Shown here in pieces: positions 28,074-37,074 of a DNA stretch of 64,000 bases. The position numbers and the translations under genes are program-made. The DNA is from Hyphomicrobiales bacterium (lineage in GTDB: Bacteria; Pseudomonadota; Alphaproteobacteria; Rhizobiales; Rhizobiaceae). The DNA lies in NCBI GenBank assembly GCA_900473795.1, contig UCMT01000058.1, forward strand, positions 62,001 through 126,000, in the 5' to 3' direction. A model generated the notes under the pieces. The model did no database searches and was not told the origin of the DNA. It saw only the letters and a list, made by a program, of their open reading frames with translations. Each line of letters begins with the position of its first letter. The first letter of the stretch is position 1.

Positions 28074-28102
28074 TTGTGACAGCGATGTTTACTCTGTCAC
28101 AA
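28074..28102. promoter_or_regulatory. Perfect inverted-repeat operator, probably for the RpiR regulator
   Basis: TTGTGACAG and CTGTCACAA, nine bases each, separated by 11 bases, in the divergent gap between the amidohydrolase and rpiR-type genes. It overlaps a possible promoter (TTGACT 28064-28069, TTTACT 28088-28093). One half (CTGTCACA) recurs at 29178-29185 upstream of the ABC importer. Confidence 0.7.
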
Positions 28103-28133
28103 AGCTGGCAAAGACCGGCTCAGGGGATCGATA

Positions 28134-29012
28134 TTGACAAGTTCTGAAGGCACTGTGACGGTGTCGGATGTGATCAACGCCCATTTCTCCGTGCTGACGC
28201 GCGCGGAAAAGCAGTTGGCGGCGACGCTTCTCGACAATTACCCGGTCTCCGGGCTCGGCAGCATTACGACCGTTGCCGAGAATGCAGGCGTGTCGACGCC
28301 CACGGTTGCGCGCATGGTGCAGAAGCTCGGCTTTCGCGGATTTCCCGATTTCCAGCAGCGACTCCACCAGGAACTCGAAGCGACGATCTCCAACCCGATC
28401 AGCAAGCACGACCGCTGGGCCGCCAACGCGCCGGGCGCGCATATCCTCAACCGTTTCGCCGACGCAACGATGAACAACCTGCGCGCCAGCCTCGCCCAGC
28501 TCGAGACCGCCGAGTTCGACGGTGCAGCCTCGATGATTGCCGACCGCAAGCGCAATATCTATCTGGTTGGCGGCCGCATCACCGGCGCGCTGGCCGATTA
28601 CTTCTTTACACATCTGCAGGTCATCCGCTCCGGCGTGACCCGGATCGCCGCCAATTCCAGTTCCTGGCCGCACTACGTGCTCGACATGAAGAAGGGCGAC
28701 GTCCTGATCCTGTTCGATATCCGCCGCTACGAGCAGGAAATGGAAACGCTCGCGCGCATTGCCCGCGACCGCGGTGTCGAAATCATTCTGTTCACCGACC
28801 AGTGGGGCTCTCCCGTCGCCAAGTCGGCACGGCGTGTTTTCCGCATCCAGATCGAGGCACCGTCCGCCTGGGACAGTTCGGTCATCATCCTGTTTGCCGT
28901 CGAGGCGCTGATCGAGGCCGTGCAGAGTTCCATCTGGGACGAGACGCGCGACCGCATGAAAACACTCGAAGGCCTGTTCGATTCAACACGGCTTTTCCGC
29001 AGGCCGCTATAG
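28134..29012 (+). CDS. MurR/RpiR family transcriptional regulator
   Basis: 292 residues. N-terminal HTH_6 domain (about 10-85) with TVAENAGVSTPTVARMVQKLGF as the helix-turn-helix, then a SIS domain (about 130-265; NIYLVGGRITGALADYFFTHL) that usually binds a phosphorylated sugar or related ligand. The start is TTG at 28134 with AGGGGA seven bases upstream; a GTG at 28155 is possible. It is divergent from the amine-catabolism cluster and upstream of an ABC importer, so it could control either or both. Confidence 0.88.
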   Translation: MTSSEGTVTVSDVINAHFSVLTRAEKQLAATLLDNYPVSGLGSITTVAENAGVSTPTVARMVQKLGFRGFPDFQQRLHQELEATISNPISKHDRWAANAPGAHILNRFADATMNNLRASLAQLETAEFDGAASMIADRKRNIYLVGGRITGALADYFFTHLQVIRSGVTRIAANSSSWPHYVLDMKKGDVLILFDIRRYEQEMETLARIARDRGVEIILFTDQWGSPVAKSARRVFRIQIEAPSAWDSSVIILFAVEALIEAVQSSIWDETRDRMKTLEGLFDSTRLFRRPL

Positions 29013-29255
29013 GAGGAGCAAGAGACATAGAACGCAGCGCCGGACCCTGACGAAGGATGTCGCGAACCGCAATTCAATAAGTGGTATAATTACCGCCTGT
29101 ATCCGGGCGGGTTCAAATTTTGAAAATAAAATGAAGGTGTTCCGGCTGCGAATGTCTTGTCTCAAAAGGGACAGCACCTGTCACATAAGCTTCATCGGAC
29201 CCCAGTATCAGCTTCCATCGAAGCTGCCTGATATAACCACAAGAGGAGAAGACCA

Positions 29256-30359
29256 GTGATTTCACATATGCGCCGCCTACTTTCGCTTTCGACCGCCATG
29301 GTCGTGGCATCGACCGCCATCGCGGCTGCCGAGCCGAGCGCCGAACTGATTGCCGCTGCCAAGGCTGAAGGGACGCTCACCACGATCGCCCTGCCCCACG
29401 ACTGGTGCGGCTACGGCGGCGTCATCGAGGGCTTCAAGGCCAAGTACGGCCTGACCGTCAACGAACTCAACCCGGACGCCGGTTCGGGCGATGAAATCGA
29501 AGCCATCAAGGCCAACAAGGACAACAAGGGCGACCAGGCTCCGGACGTGATCGACGTTGGCCTTTCCTTCGGCCCGTCCGCCAAGACCGACAAGCTGATC
29601 CAGCCTTACAAGGTCGAAACCTGGGACACGATCCCGGACACCGCCAAGGATGCTGATGGCTACTGGTACGGCGACTACTATGGCGTCATGTCTTTCGAAG
29701 TGAACAAGGACCTCGTCAAGGAAAGCCCGAAGGACTGGGCCGACCTCCTGAAGCCGGAATTCGCCAACATGGTGGCCCTTGCCGGTGACCCGCGCACCGC
29801 AAACCAGGCCATCTCCGGCGTTTTCGCAGCTGGTCTTTCCGCTGCCGGCGGCGACGTCGCCAAGGCCGGCGAAGCGGGCCTTGCCTTCTTCAAGGAACTG
29901 AACTCGAAGGGCAACTTCGTCCCGGTCATCGGCAAGTCCGCTCCGCTCGCACAGGGCACGACGCCGATCATCCTGCGCTGGGACTACAACGCGCTTGCCG
30001 ACCGTGACACGCTTGCCGGCAACCCGCCGGTCGACGTCGTCGTCCCGGCCTCCGGCGTTGTTGCAGGCGTCTACGTTCAGGCGATCTCGGCCTATGCGCC
30101 GCACCCGAACGCCGCCAAGCTCTGGATGGAATACCTCTATTCCGACGAAGGTCAGCTCGGCTGGCTGAAGGGCTATTGCCATCCGATCCGCTTCAACGAT
30201 CTCGCCAAGAACGGCAAGATCCCGCAGGACCTGCTCGACAAGCTGCCGCCGGCCGCTGCCTATGAAAAGGCCGTGTTCCCGACGCTGGAAGAACAGAGCG
30301 CCTACAAGGAAGCCATCACCAAGGGCTGGGACACCGTCGTCGGCGCGAACGTTCAGTAA
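29256..30359 (+). CDS. ABC transporter periplasmic substrate-binding protein
   Basis: 367 residues, signal peptide about 24 residues (VASTAIAAAE). Type 2 periplasmic binding protein related to the spermidine/putrescine and iron families (ALPHDWCGYGGVIEGFKAKYG, APDVIDVGLSFGP, YYGVMSFEVNKDL). GTG at 29256 follows GAGGAG at six bases, better than ATG 29268. It opens an SBP-permease-permease-ATPase operon. Ligand unknown; the downstream subunits are PotABC-like, so a polyamine, amine or small organic ion is likely. Confidence 0.9.
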   Translation: MISHMRRLLSLSTAMVVASTAIAAAEPSAELIAAAKAEGTLTTIALPHDWCGYGGVIEGFKAKYGLTVNELNPDAGSGDEIEAIKANKDNKGDQAPDVIDVGLSFGPSAKTDKLIQPYKVETWDTIPDTAKDADGYWYGDYYGVMSFEVNKDLVKESPKDWADLLKPEFANMVALAGDPRTANQAISGVFAAGLSAAGGDVAKAGEAGLAFFKELNSKGNFVPVIGKSAPLAQGTTPIILRWDYNALADRDTLAGNPPVDVVVPASGVVAGVYVQAISAYAPHPNAAKLWMEYLYSDEGQLGWLKGYCHPIRFNDLAKNGKIPQDLLDKLPPAAAYEKAVFPTLEEQSAYKEAITKGWDTVVGANVQ

Positions 30360-30374
30360 GACTGTCGCATCAAG

Positions 30375-30407
30375 GCCTTCCCGCATCATTGCGGGAAGGC
30401 TGTTTTT
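30375..30407 (+). terminator. Intra-operon terminator/attenuator
   Basis: Perfect 11-base stem GCCTTCCCGCA/TGCGGGAAGGC (30375-30385 with 30390-30400) then TGTTTTT, directly after the binding-protein gene and before the permeases. Such partial terminators usually raise binding protein levels over membrane subunits. Confidence 0.8.
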
Positions 30408-30431
30408 CACTTTTCACCAAATGGTTTCCGG

Positions 30432-31304
30432 ATGAGCGCCAAACAGGCCATTGATTTGAAGAAGACGGCCATCGATTGGCTCGGCATATTGCCTTTCCTG
30501 CTTTTCGCAGTGATGTTCCTGATCGCCCCGACGCTCTACCTGGTCACCGGTGCGTTTCTCAATCCGGCCGGCGAGTTCACCTTCGACAACATTTCCGGGC
30601 TCTTCACCGACAAGATTCTGGCCTCCTACTGGATTTCGATAAAGGTCAGCCTGGCATCGTCGCTGGGCGGCGCGTTCATCGGCTTCTTTCTCGCCTGGGC
30701 CGTGGTGCTCGGCGGCCTGCCCTCCTGGATCCGCTCCTCGCTTCTCACCTTTTCCGGCGTCGCCTCCAATTTCGCCGGCGTGCCTCTCGCCTTCGCCTTC
30801 CTTGCCACGCTCGGCCGCACGGGCCTCGTGACGTTGCTCCTGCGCGACTGGTTCGGCATCAATCTCTATGCCACCGGCTTCAACCTGTTGAGCTTCATCG
30901 GCCTGACCATCACCTATATGTACTTCCAGATCCCGTTGATGGTGCTGATCATCACGCCGGCACTCGACGGCTTGAAGAAGGAATGGCGGGAAGCGGCCGA
31001 AATCCTCGGCGCGACCAACACGCAATACTGGACGAAGGTAGCGCTGCCGATCCTGTTCCCAAGCATTCTCGGCACGACGCTGCTGCTGTTCGCCAATGCC
31101 TTCGGCGCCATCGCCACGGCCTACTCGCTGACCGGTTCTACCTTCAACATCGTGCCGATCCAGCTCTATGCACAGATCCGTGGCGACGTCTTGCACAATC
31201 CGAACCTCGGCTATGCGCTGGCGCTTGGCATGATCGTCATCACCGGCATTTCCAACCTCATCTATATCTGGCTCCGCATGCGCGCCGAACGGTGGCAGAA
31301 ATGA
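30432..31304 (+). CDS. ABC transporter permease (PotB-like)
   Basis: 290 residues with six predicted membrane helices; binding-protein-dependent transport domain with the cytoplasmic EAA loop EWREAAEILGATNTQYWTKV at about 178-197. First of two permease subunits; its stop overlaps the next start (ATGA). Topology and EAA motif resemble the spermidine/putrescine PotB group. Ligand unknown. Confidence 0.9.
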   Translation: MSAKQAIDLKKTAIDWLGILPFLLFAVMFLIAPTLYLVTGAFLNPAGEFTFDNISGLFTDKILASYWISIKVSLASSLGGAFIGFFLAWAVVLGGLPSWIRSSLLTFSGVASNFAGVPLAFAFLATLGRTGLVTLLLRDWFGINLYATGFNLLSFIGLTITYMYFQIPLMVLIITPALDGLKKEWREAAEILGATNTQYWTKVALPILFPSILGTTLLLFANAFGAIATAYSLTGSTFNIVPIQLYAQIRGDVLHNPNLGYALALGMIVITGISNLIYIWLRMRAERWQK

Positions 31305-32089
31305 AGACACAAAAGATCGGCGCCTGGATCGCTATCCTTTTCGGCGCCTCCTATTTCATCATCCCCTTGATCGCTACGTTCGAATTTTCGCTGCGCATGC
31401 GCCGCGGTGAATATACCTTCGACGCCTACCGCTCGGTGTTCTCGGACGTTCAGTTCCGCGAATCCTTCAGCTATTCGATCGTGATGGCCATCCTCACCAT
31501 CGTCTTCGGCATCCTGCTCGTCGTGCCGACGGCCTACTGGGTTCGCCTGCGCCTGCCGCAGATGCGGCCTGTGGTCGAGTTCATCACTCTGATGCCGCTG
31601 GTCATTCCGGCCATCGTCATCGTCTTCGGTTATCTTCGTCTCTACAATTCGTCGTCGTTCATTCCCTTCACCGGTTCCGCGCGCGGCACCGACCTGCTCC
31701 TGATGTTCTCCTTCATGACGCTGTCGTTGCCCTATATGTACCGCTCGGTCGACACAGCCATGCGCACCATCGACGTCGCCACGCTGACGGAAGCGGCACA
31801 GAGCCTTGGAGCATCCTGGCCGACCATCATGTTCAAATGCATTTTTCCGAACGTGATGAGCGGCGTTCTGTCCGGCGCATTCATCACCTTCGCCATCGTC
31901 ATCGGCGAATTCACCATGCCGTCGCTGCTCAACCGCCCGGCTTTCGGCCCCTATCTGCAGCTGATCGGCGCCAACCGCGCCTATGAGCCGCCGGCACTTG
32001 CCATCATCGCTTTTGCCATCACCTGGGCTTCGATGGCGCTTTTGCAGCTCGTCTCCCGTTTCAGCAAATCGGCTCCTTCCAAGCCCTGA
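31301..32089 (+). CDS. ABC transporter permease (PotC-like)
   Basis: 262 residues beginning MKTQKIGAWIAILFG, six membrane segments, EAA loop LTEAAQSLGASWPTIMFKCIFP about residues 165-186. ATG at 31301 overlaps the preceding stop by four bases; a much longer open frame upstream in this phase is antisense to nothing and is only a shadow of the first permease. Pairs with the first permease to form the membrane channel. Confidence 0.9.
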   Translation: MKTQKIGAWIAILFGASYFIIPLIATFEFSLRMRRGEYTFDAYRSVFSDVQFRESFSYSIVMAILTIVFGILLVVPTAYWVRLRLPQMRPVVEFITLMPLVIPAIVIVFGYLRLYNSSSFIPFTGSARGTDLLLMFSFMTLSLPYMYRSVDTAMRTIDVATLTEAAQSLGASWPTIMFKCIFPNVMSGVLSGAFITFAIVIGEFTMPSLLNRPAFGPYLQLIGANRAYEPPALAIIAFAITWASMALLQLVSRFSKSAPSKP

Positions 32090-32103
32090 GGTATTGATCG
32101 TCC

Positions 32104-33165
32104 ATGTCCTTTCTTGAACTCACCGGCATTCAGAAGAGCTTTGGTCCCGTACGGGTCGTCCATGATTTCGACATGACGATCGAGAAAGGCGAGTTCGTCT
32201 CCTTTCTCGGTCCTTCCGGCTGCGGCAAAACAACGGTTCTTCGGATGATCGCAGGTTTCGAAACGCCCAGCGGCGGGACGATCAAGATCAACGGCAAGAA
32301 CCAGGAAAGCCTCAAGCCCAACCAGCGCAATATCGGCATGGTCTTCCAGGCCTATGCGCTCTTCCCCAACATGACAGTGCACGACAACGTCGCGTTCGGC
32401 CTGAAGATCGCCGGCATGGACAAGGCGGCCGTCGACGCGCGCGTCAAGGAAATGCTGGGGCTCATCCATCTCGGCCACCTCGCCGATCGCTTCCCCTATC
32501 AGATGTCCGGCGGCCAGCAGCAGCGTGTGGCCCTTGCCCGGGCACTGGCGCCGAAGCCGCAGGTGCTTTTGCTCGACGAGCCGCTGTCGGCGCTTGACGC
32601 CAAGATCCGCGTCTCCCTGCGCGAAGAAATCCGGATGATCCAGCAGCAGCTCGGCATCACCACGGTCTTCGTGACCCACGACCAGGAAGAGGCGCTGTCG
32701 ATCTCCGACCGCATCGTCGTCATGAACAGCGGCCGTGCCGACCAGATCGGTTCGCCGTTCGACATCTACAACAAGCCGGCCACCCGCTTCGTCGCCTCCT
32801 TCGTCGGTACGCTGAACCTGATCGAAGCCACGGTCGTCGACCCTGCCTCCAACCGCATCTCCATCGGCGACCAGGGCATCACGCTGCGTGAGCCCCTCGG
32901 CCCGGTCAAGGCCGGCGACACGGTCTCGCTGGCGCTGCGGCCCGAAGCGGGCTCGATCGCCGAAGGCGCCAAGGGCGATACGGCGCTGACCGGCCAGGTC
33001 GTTTCCACCAACTTCCTCGGCTCGGTCATCCGCACGCGCATGAAGGTCGGCGATCCGGTGATCTCCTTCGACATGTTCAACGCACCGGGCCTCAGCCCGC
33101 CCGCCGTCGGCGACGTCGTCACCCTGCGATTCACCGCGAGCGATCTGCTGATCATTCGCGAGTAG
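32104..33165 (+). CDS. ABC transporter ATP-binding subunit (PotA-like)
   Basis: 353 residues. Walker A GPSGCGKTT, Q-loop VFQAYALFP, signature MSGGQQQRVALARAL, Walker B LLLDEPLSALD, H-loop VFVTHDQEE; then a C-terminal TOBE domain (about 240-350) with SLALRPEAG. Typical CUT1/PotA-type ATPase. It ends the operon, followed by a terminator. PotA-like identity rests on the TOBE domain and on the companion permeases. Confidence 0.92.
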   Translation: MSFLELTGIQKSFGPVRVVHDFDMTIEKGEFVSFLGPSGCGKTTVLRMIAGFETPSGGTIKINGKNQESLKPNQRNIGMVFQAYALFPNMTVHDNVAFGLKIAGMDKAAVDARVKEMLGLIHLGHLADRFPYQMSGGQQQRVALARALAPKPQVLLLDEPLSALDAKIRVSLREEIRMIQQQLGITTVFVTHDQEEALSISDRIVVMNSGRADQIGSPFDIYNKPATRFVASFVGTLNLIEATVVDPASNRISIGDQGITLREPLGPVKAGDTVSLALRPEAGSIAEGAKGDTALTGQVVSTNFLGSVIRTRMKVGDPVISFDMFNAPGLSPPAVGDVVTLRFTASDLLIIRE

Positions 33166-33190
33166 CACCTGATCCGCAAAAATATGTTTC

Positions 33191-33227
33191 AGGCGACAGG
33201 TTGATTGGAAAAATCTGTCGCCTTTTT
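33191..33227 (+). terminator. Terminator of the ABC importer operon
   Basis: Nine-base stem AGGCGACAG/CTGTCGCCT (33191-33199 with 33215-33223) followed by TTTTT, 26 bases after the ATPase gene. Confidence 0.8.
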
Positions 33228-33292
33228 CGTCGCGCGCGTCGCACCCTGCATTTGACGCCCGCCAGCCAGTCTTTATAGTCAGCCGCGCACGT

Positions 33293-33436
33293 TCTCAGGG
33301 CGGGGTGAAACTCCCCACCGGCGGTAACGGGGAGAAATTCCCGGAGCCCGCGAGCGCTTCATACGCCTGTGTGAAGGTCAGCAGATCCGGTTGAATTCCG
33401 GAGCCGACGGTTAAAGTCCGGATGAAAGAGAGCAAG
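33293..33436 (+). promoter_or_regulatory. FMN riboswitch (RFN element)
   Basis: The conserved RFN blocks are all visible in order: CTCAGGGCGGGGTGAAA, CCCCACCGGCGGTAA, AGCCCGCGAGCG, GGTCAGCAGATCCGG, ATTCCGGAGCCGACGG and TTAAAGTCCGGATGAAAGAG. The element ends about 95 bases before the lumazine synthase start, so FMN would lower riboflavin gene expression. The intervening bases include GGGGCC...AAGGGG that could pair with or sequester the ribosome-binding site. Confidence 0.97.
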
Positions 33437-33499
33437 CAGATCAGGGGCCACCTTCCAAGGGGTCACCGTGTCTGCGTGTTCGCCCAAGGGGATCATTGA

Positions 33500-34006
<507 letters not shown>

Positions 34007-34095
34007 TCGAGGGCGGCGCGGCGTCCACGACGGATACCGCGCCGCAACCCATCGCGATGATCCGCAGCGCCGTGGCCGTCCCGAAAGCCGGCCCT

Positions 34096-34897
34096 TCAGG
34101 CGAAGGGAACGACGCCCCGACAGGCCCAGGCCACGGCTGCAAACGACCTTGGCCCATCGGGCTGGCCCGCCTCATAGGCGTCCCGCACAGCGGCATCAAT
34201 TTCTGTGCGCTGCGCCGGGGCCAGGGCAGCCACATACTTGCCCAGAGGCCCCTCGCCCGCGGCTATTGGCTCCCAATAGGCGTCGCTGGTAATCCATGCG
34301 GATCACCAGCGACGCCTGTTCCACCTCCAGCAGCCCATTTTCGATGAAGCTTTGCTTCATTTCGCCCGGCCGCATCATCGGCTGGAAACAATACCGGCTC
34401 CGCAATTGGCGCGCGTTTTCGTCCAGCATGGCCGCGGTGTCCACCATCATGCGCATACCCGGCATGCCGCCAAGATGGTCCCACACGGTAGCCGCGACCA
34501 CGCCGCCCGGACGGACGACTCGCCGCATTTCGGAGACTGCCTTTCCCGCCTCGGGTACGAAGTGGAGAACCAGAAGCGAAAGCGCTCGATCGAAATAACC
34601 GTCCTGAAACGGAAGGGCGCACGCATCGGCTTCCTGGATGGTGATCCGCGGATCGGGGTTGCGTCGTGTCGCTTCCGCGACAAAGACAGGCGAATAGTCG
34701 ATCGCGGCAATCTCGCTCACATTGGCGGCTTTCGGCAGCGCAAATGTCAGGCTGCCGGTCCCACATCCGACGTCGAGGACACGCTCGCCATCCGCCAGGC
34801 CTGCGAAATCGATCAGAAGAGGCGCGAGTTGCTGGCTCCAGCGCCCCATGAGCTGCTCATAGCCCGCCGCACTGTGGACATTGAAGCTTGATGTCAT
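34096..34897 (-). pseudogene. SAM-dependent methyltransferase, frameshifted
   Basis: Residues 1-~205 read as a class I methyltransferase (VLDVGCGTGSLTFALP motif I, LSLLVLHFVPE). At about 34281-34284 the frame changes: in the first frame the protein runs into nonsense-like RRLLGANSRGRGASG and stops at 34196, whereas the next frame continues with AYWEPIAAGEGPLGKYVA and DGPRSFAAVAWACRG to a stop at 34096-34098, the sequence expected of the family's C-terminus. The junction CGAC suggests loss of five bases between two CGA copies. Either a genuine recent inactivation or a sequencing error. GGAGGAA precedes the ATG at 34897. Confidence 0.75.
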
Positions 34898-34999
34898 GGC
34901 CGCTTCCTCCAGACGGAGATGCTACCGCGTACCATATGGATTGCCAAGGCGTCGGCAATCCGCTGGCCGAAGGTCCGGCCGGCCAGACCCGTCCTCGCA

Positions 35000-36661
35000 C
35001 TACGCCAAACCGATGTATCCGATGCCCTTCTTCTCGATCTCGTCCAGCGACTCCTCGTAGCCCGCATCCGCATAGCGGATGACGCCGAGCGACGTATCAT
35101 TCGTCAGCGCGTGGTTCAGCCGTTCCGCTCCGCTCTCCGTGCCATCGGCCACGACCGTCACGCCGCAGCTGGTCATATAGCCGGCGTAGCCACCGCCGCC
35201 CGAATGGACGACGACGAGGTCGGCCATGGAGGAGCAAAGCAGCATCGCATCGAGCAGCGGCCAGTCAGCGATAGCATCCGAGCCGTCCTTCATCCGCTCC
35301 GTCATGATGTTGGGGTGCGCCATCGCGCCAGCATCGAGATGGTCGCGGGAAAAGGCGATCGGGCCTTTGAGCTCGCCGGATGCGACCAGCGCGTTGACGG
35401 CGAGCGCCAGTTCGGTGCGTTCACCATGACCGAGCCAGGCGATGCGCGCGGGCAAGCCTTCGAAGGGCACGTTTTCCCGTGCCAGCCGGATCCAGTTGGT
35501 AACGATCTTGTTGTCCGGGAACATCGTGAGAAGCAGGTCATCGATGCGGGCGATGTCGCTCTCCTCGCCCGACAGCGCCATCCAGCGGAAGGGGCCGATG
35601 GCGCGGGCAAAGAGCGGGCGCAGATAGGCCTCGGTGAAGATGCGGATATCGAAGGCATTAGCAACGCCCCCTTCTCGCGCCTGCGTCCGGATCAGGTTGC
35701 CGTTGTCGAAGACTTCCGAGCCCCGCGCCTGAAACGCCAGCATGGCCTTGACATGATCGACGATCGAGGCGCGGCTGGCAGCCATCAGCTGCCCCTGCCC
35801 CTCGACCCGCAGGCGCTTCACCTCGTCGAGGCTCATGCCCTTCGGCACGTAGCCGTAGACGAGGTCATGGGCGGATGTCTGGTCCGTCACGATATCGGGC
35901 ACGATGCCGCGTCTGGCGATTTCCGGATAGAGGGCTGCTGCATTGCCGACGAGGCCGATCGAGGTTGCGCGCTTTTCCTTCACCGCCTCACCGATCATCG
36001 CGAGCGCCGTATCGAGGTCGGGCGCGACATGTTCGAGATAGCCGACCGCCTTGCGCTTTTCGGCGCGGACGGGATCGATGTCGATGCAGAGGATCGCAGC
36101 GCCGGCCATCCGGCCGGCCAGCGGCTGCGCGCCACCCATGCCGCCGAGACCGGCGGTCAGGATGAAGCGTCCCGCGAGATCGCCGCCGAACCGGTTTTCA
36201 GCGATGCGCATGAAGATTTCATAGGTGCCCTGGATGACGCCCTGGCTGCCGATATACTGCCACGCGCCGGCCGTCAGCCCGCCCCAGCAGATCAGCCCCT
36301 GCCGCTCCAGTTCATAGAACACCTCGGCCTTCGCCCACTGGCCGACAATGTTGCAATTGGCCATGATGACGAGCGGCGCCTTTGCATGGGTCTTCAAGAG
36401 CCCCACCGGCTTGCCGGACTGGATAACCAGCGTCTGGTCCTCGTCCATCTCGATCAGCGTCTTGACGATCGCCTTGTGGGAGGCCCAGTTGCGCGCGGCC
36501 TTGCCGAGCGCCGCATAGACGATCAGATTGTCTGGATCCTCACCGACCGACAGGACGTTTTCCAGAAGCCGCAGCAAGGCTTCCTGCCGCCAACCCTTGG
36601 CACGCAATTCCGTGCCGCCAGGGATGGGGAAGTTCGGGTGACGCGGGTTGGCTTTGGGCAT
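35000..36661 (-). CDS. Urocanase homologue, probable thiourocanate hydratase
   Basis: 553 residues with urocanase family architecture, NAD-binding GLGGMGGAQPLAGRMAG at about 171-187 and VTDQTSAHD. Two canonical active-site patches differ: the ARICWVG motif holding the catalytic Cys (Cys410 in Pseudomonas putida) reads ARIAWLG (Ala408), and the HHGGGVGMG region reads HSGGGGYAG (486-494). Canonical urocanases keep both. It is the last gene of an operon with a MIO-less lyase and a DUF917 protein, and no imidazolonepropionase is present, so thiourocanate (from ergothioneine) is a better candidate substrate than urocanate. Alternative: a diverged histidine-degradation HutU. Confidence 0.75.
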   Translation of the reverse strand: MPKANPRHPNFPIPGGTELRAKGWRQEALLRLLENVLSVGEDPDNLIVYAALGKAARNWASHKAIVKTLIEMDEDQTLVIQSGKPVGLLKTHAKAPLVIMANCNIVGQWAKAEVFYELERQGLICWGGLTAGAWQYIGSQGVIQGTYEIFMRIAENRFGGDLAGRFILTAGLGGMGGAQPLAGRMAGAAILCIDIDPVRAEKRKAVGYLEHVAPDLDTALAMIGEAVKEKRATSIGLVGNAAALYPEIARRGIVPDIVTDQTSAHDLVYGYVPKGMSLDEVKRLRVEGQGQLMAASRASIVDHVKAMLAFQARGSEVFDNGNLIRTQAREGGVANAFDIRIFTEAYLRPLFARAIGPFRWMALSGEESDIARIDDLLLTMFPDNKIVTNWIRLARENVPFEGLPARIAWLGHGERTELALAVNALVASGELKGPIAFSRDHLDAGAMAHPNIMTERMKDGSDAIADWPLLDAMLLCSSMADLVVVHSGGGGYAGYMTSCGVTVVADGTESGAERLNHALTNDTSLGVIRYADAGYEESLDEIEKKGIGYIGLA

Positions 36662-36732
36662 TGTCGTCTTTCCTTCTCAATCTGCGATCATGTCGCTGCT
36701 CCACGCCACTCCGTGGACAGCGCGATCGGCAG

Positions 36733-37062
36733 TCACTTCGGCGGCAGCGAAAGAACATAGGCGAGCGCCGCATCGAGCAGGCGCTTGCGCAGGGCGTCGT
36801 CGCCATAGGCTTGCGCGCCTGCACGCACCCAACCGTTCATCTGGCGGTCGCCCATCACCATGAGTTCGATGCCGGCAAGCGACAGCGCCCAGCCATCATT
36901 GCCCTTGCCGAGGCGGACCAGCATGCCGTCGCTCCGCGCGCCGCAAAGAAGATTGCCGTCAAGGAGAAAGGCAAGGCCACCGAACATCGGCTTCTCCGAA
37001 AGTCCCGGCCTTTCACCAAGCTCTTGCCTGATCAGTTCCTCGAGACCGGTGTCGCGCGACAT
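36733..37062 (-). CDS. TfoX N-terminal domain protein
   Basis: 109 residues covering one TfoX_N domain (LSEKPMFGGLAFLLDGNLLCGA, MLVRLGKG). Such stand-alone proteins are common in alphaproteobacteria and of unknown role; the Sxy/TfoX name comes from competence regulators. Here the gene lies 12 bases after the DUF917 gene and 71 before the urocanase homologue, within the operon on the same strand, so it is likely cotranscribed. Start codon ATG at 37062. Confidence 0.85.
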   Translation of the reverse strand: MSRDTGLEELIRQELGERPGLSEKPMFGGLAFLLDGNLLCGARSDGMLVRLGKGNDGWALSLAGIELMVMGDRQMNGWVRAGAQAYGDDALRKRLLDAALAYVLSLPPK

Positions 37063-37074
37063 GGCTCGTTCTCC

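Noticed and set aside
30476-31300. Long upstream extension of the second permease
   Set aside because: It overlaps the first permease in another phase; the real start is the coupled ATG at 31301.
34919-36760. A 613-codon plus-strand frame opposite the urocanase homologue
   Set aside because: The minus strand encodes a full-length urocanase family protein; this frame is its antisense shadow.
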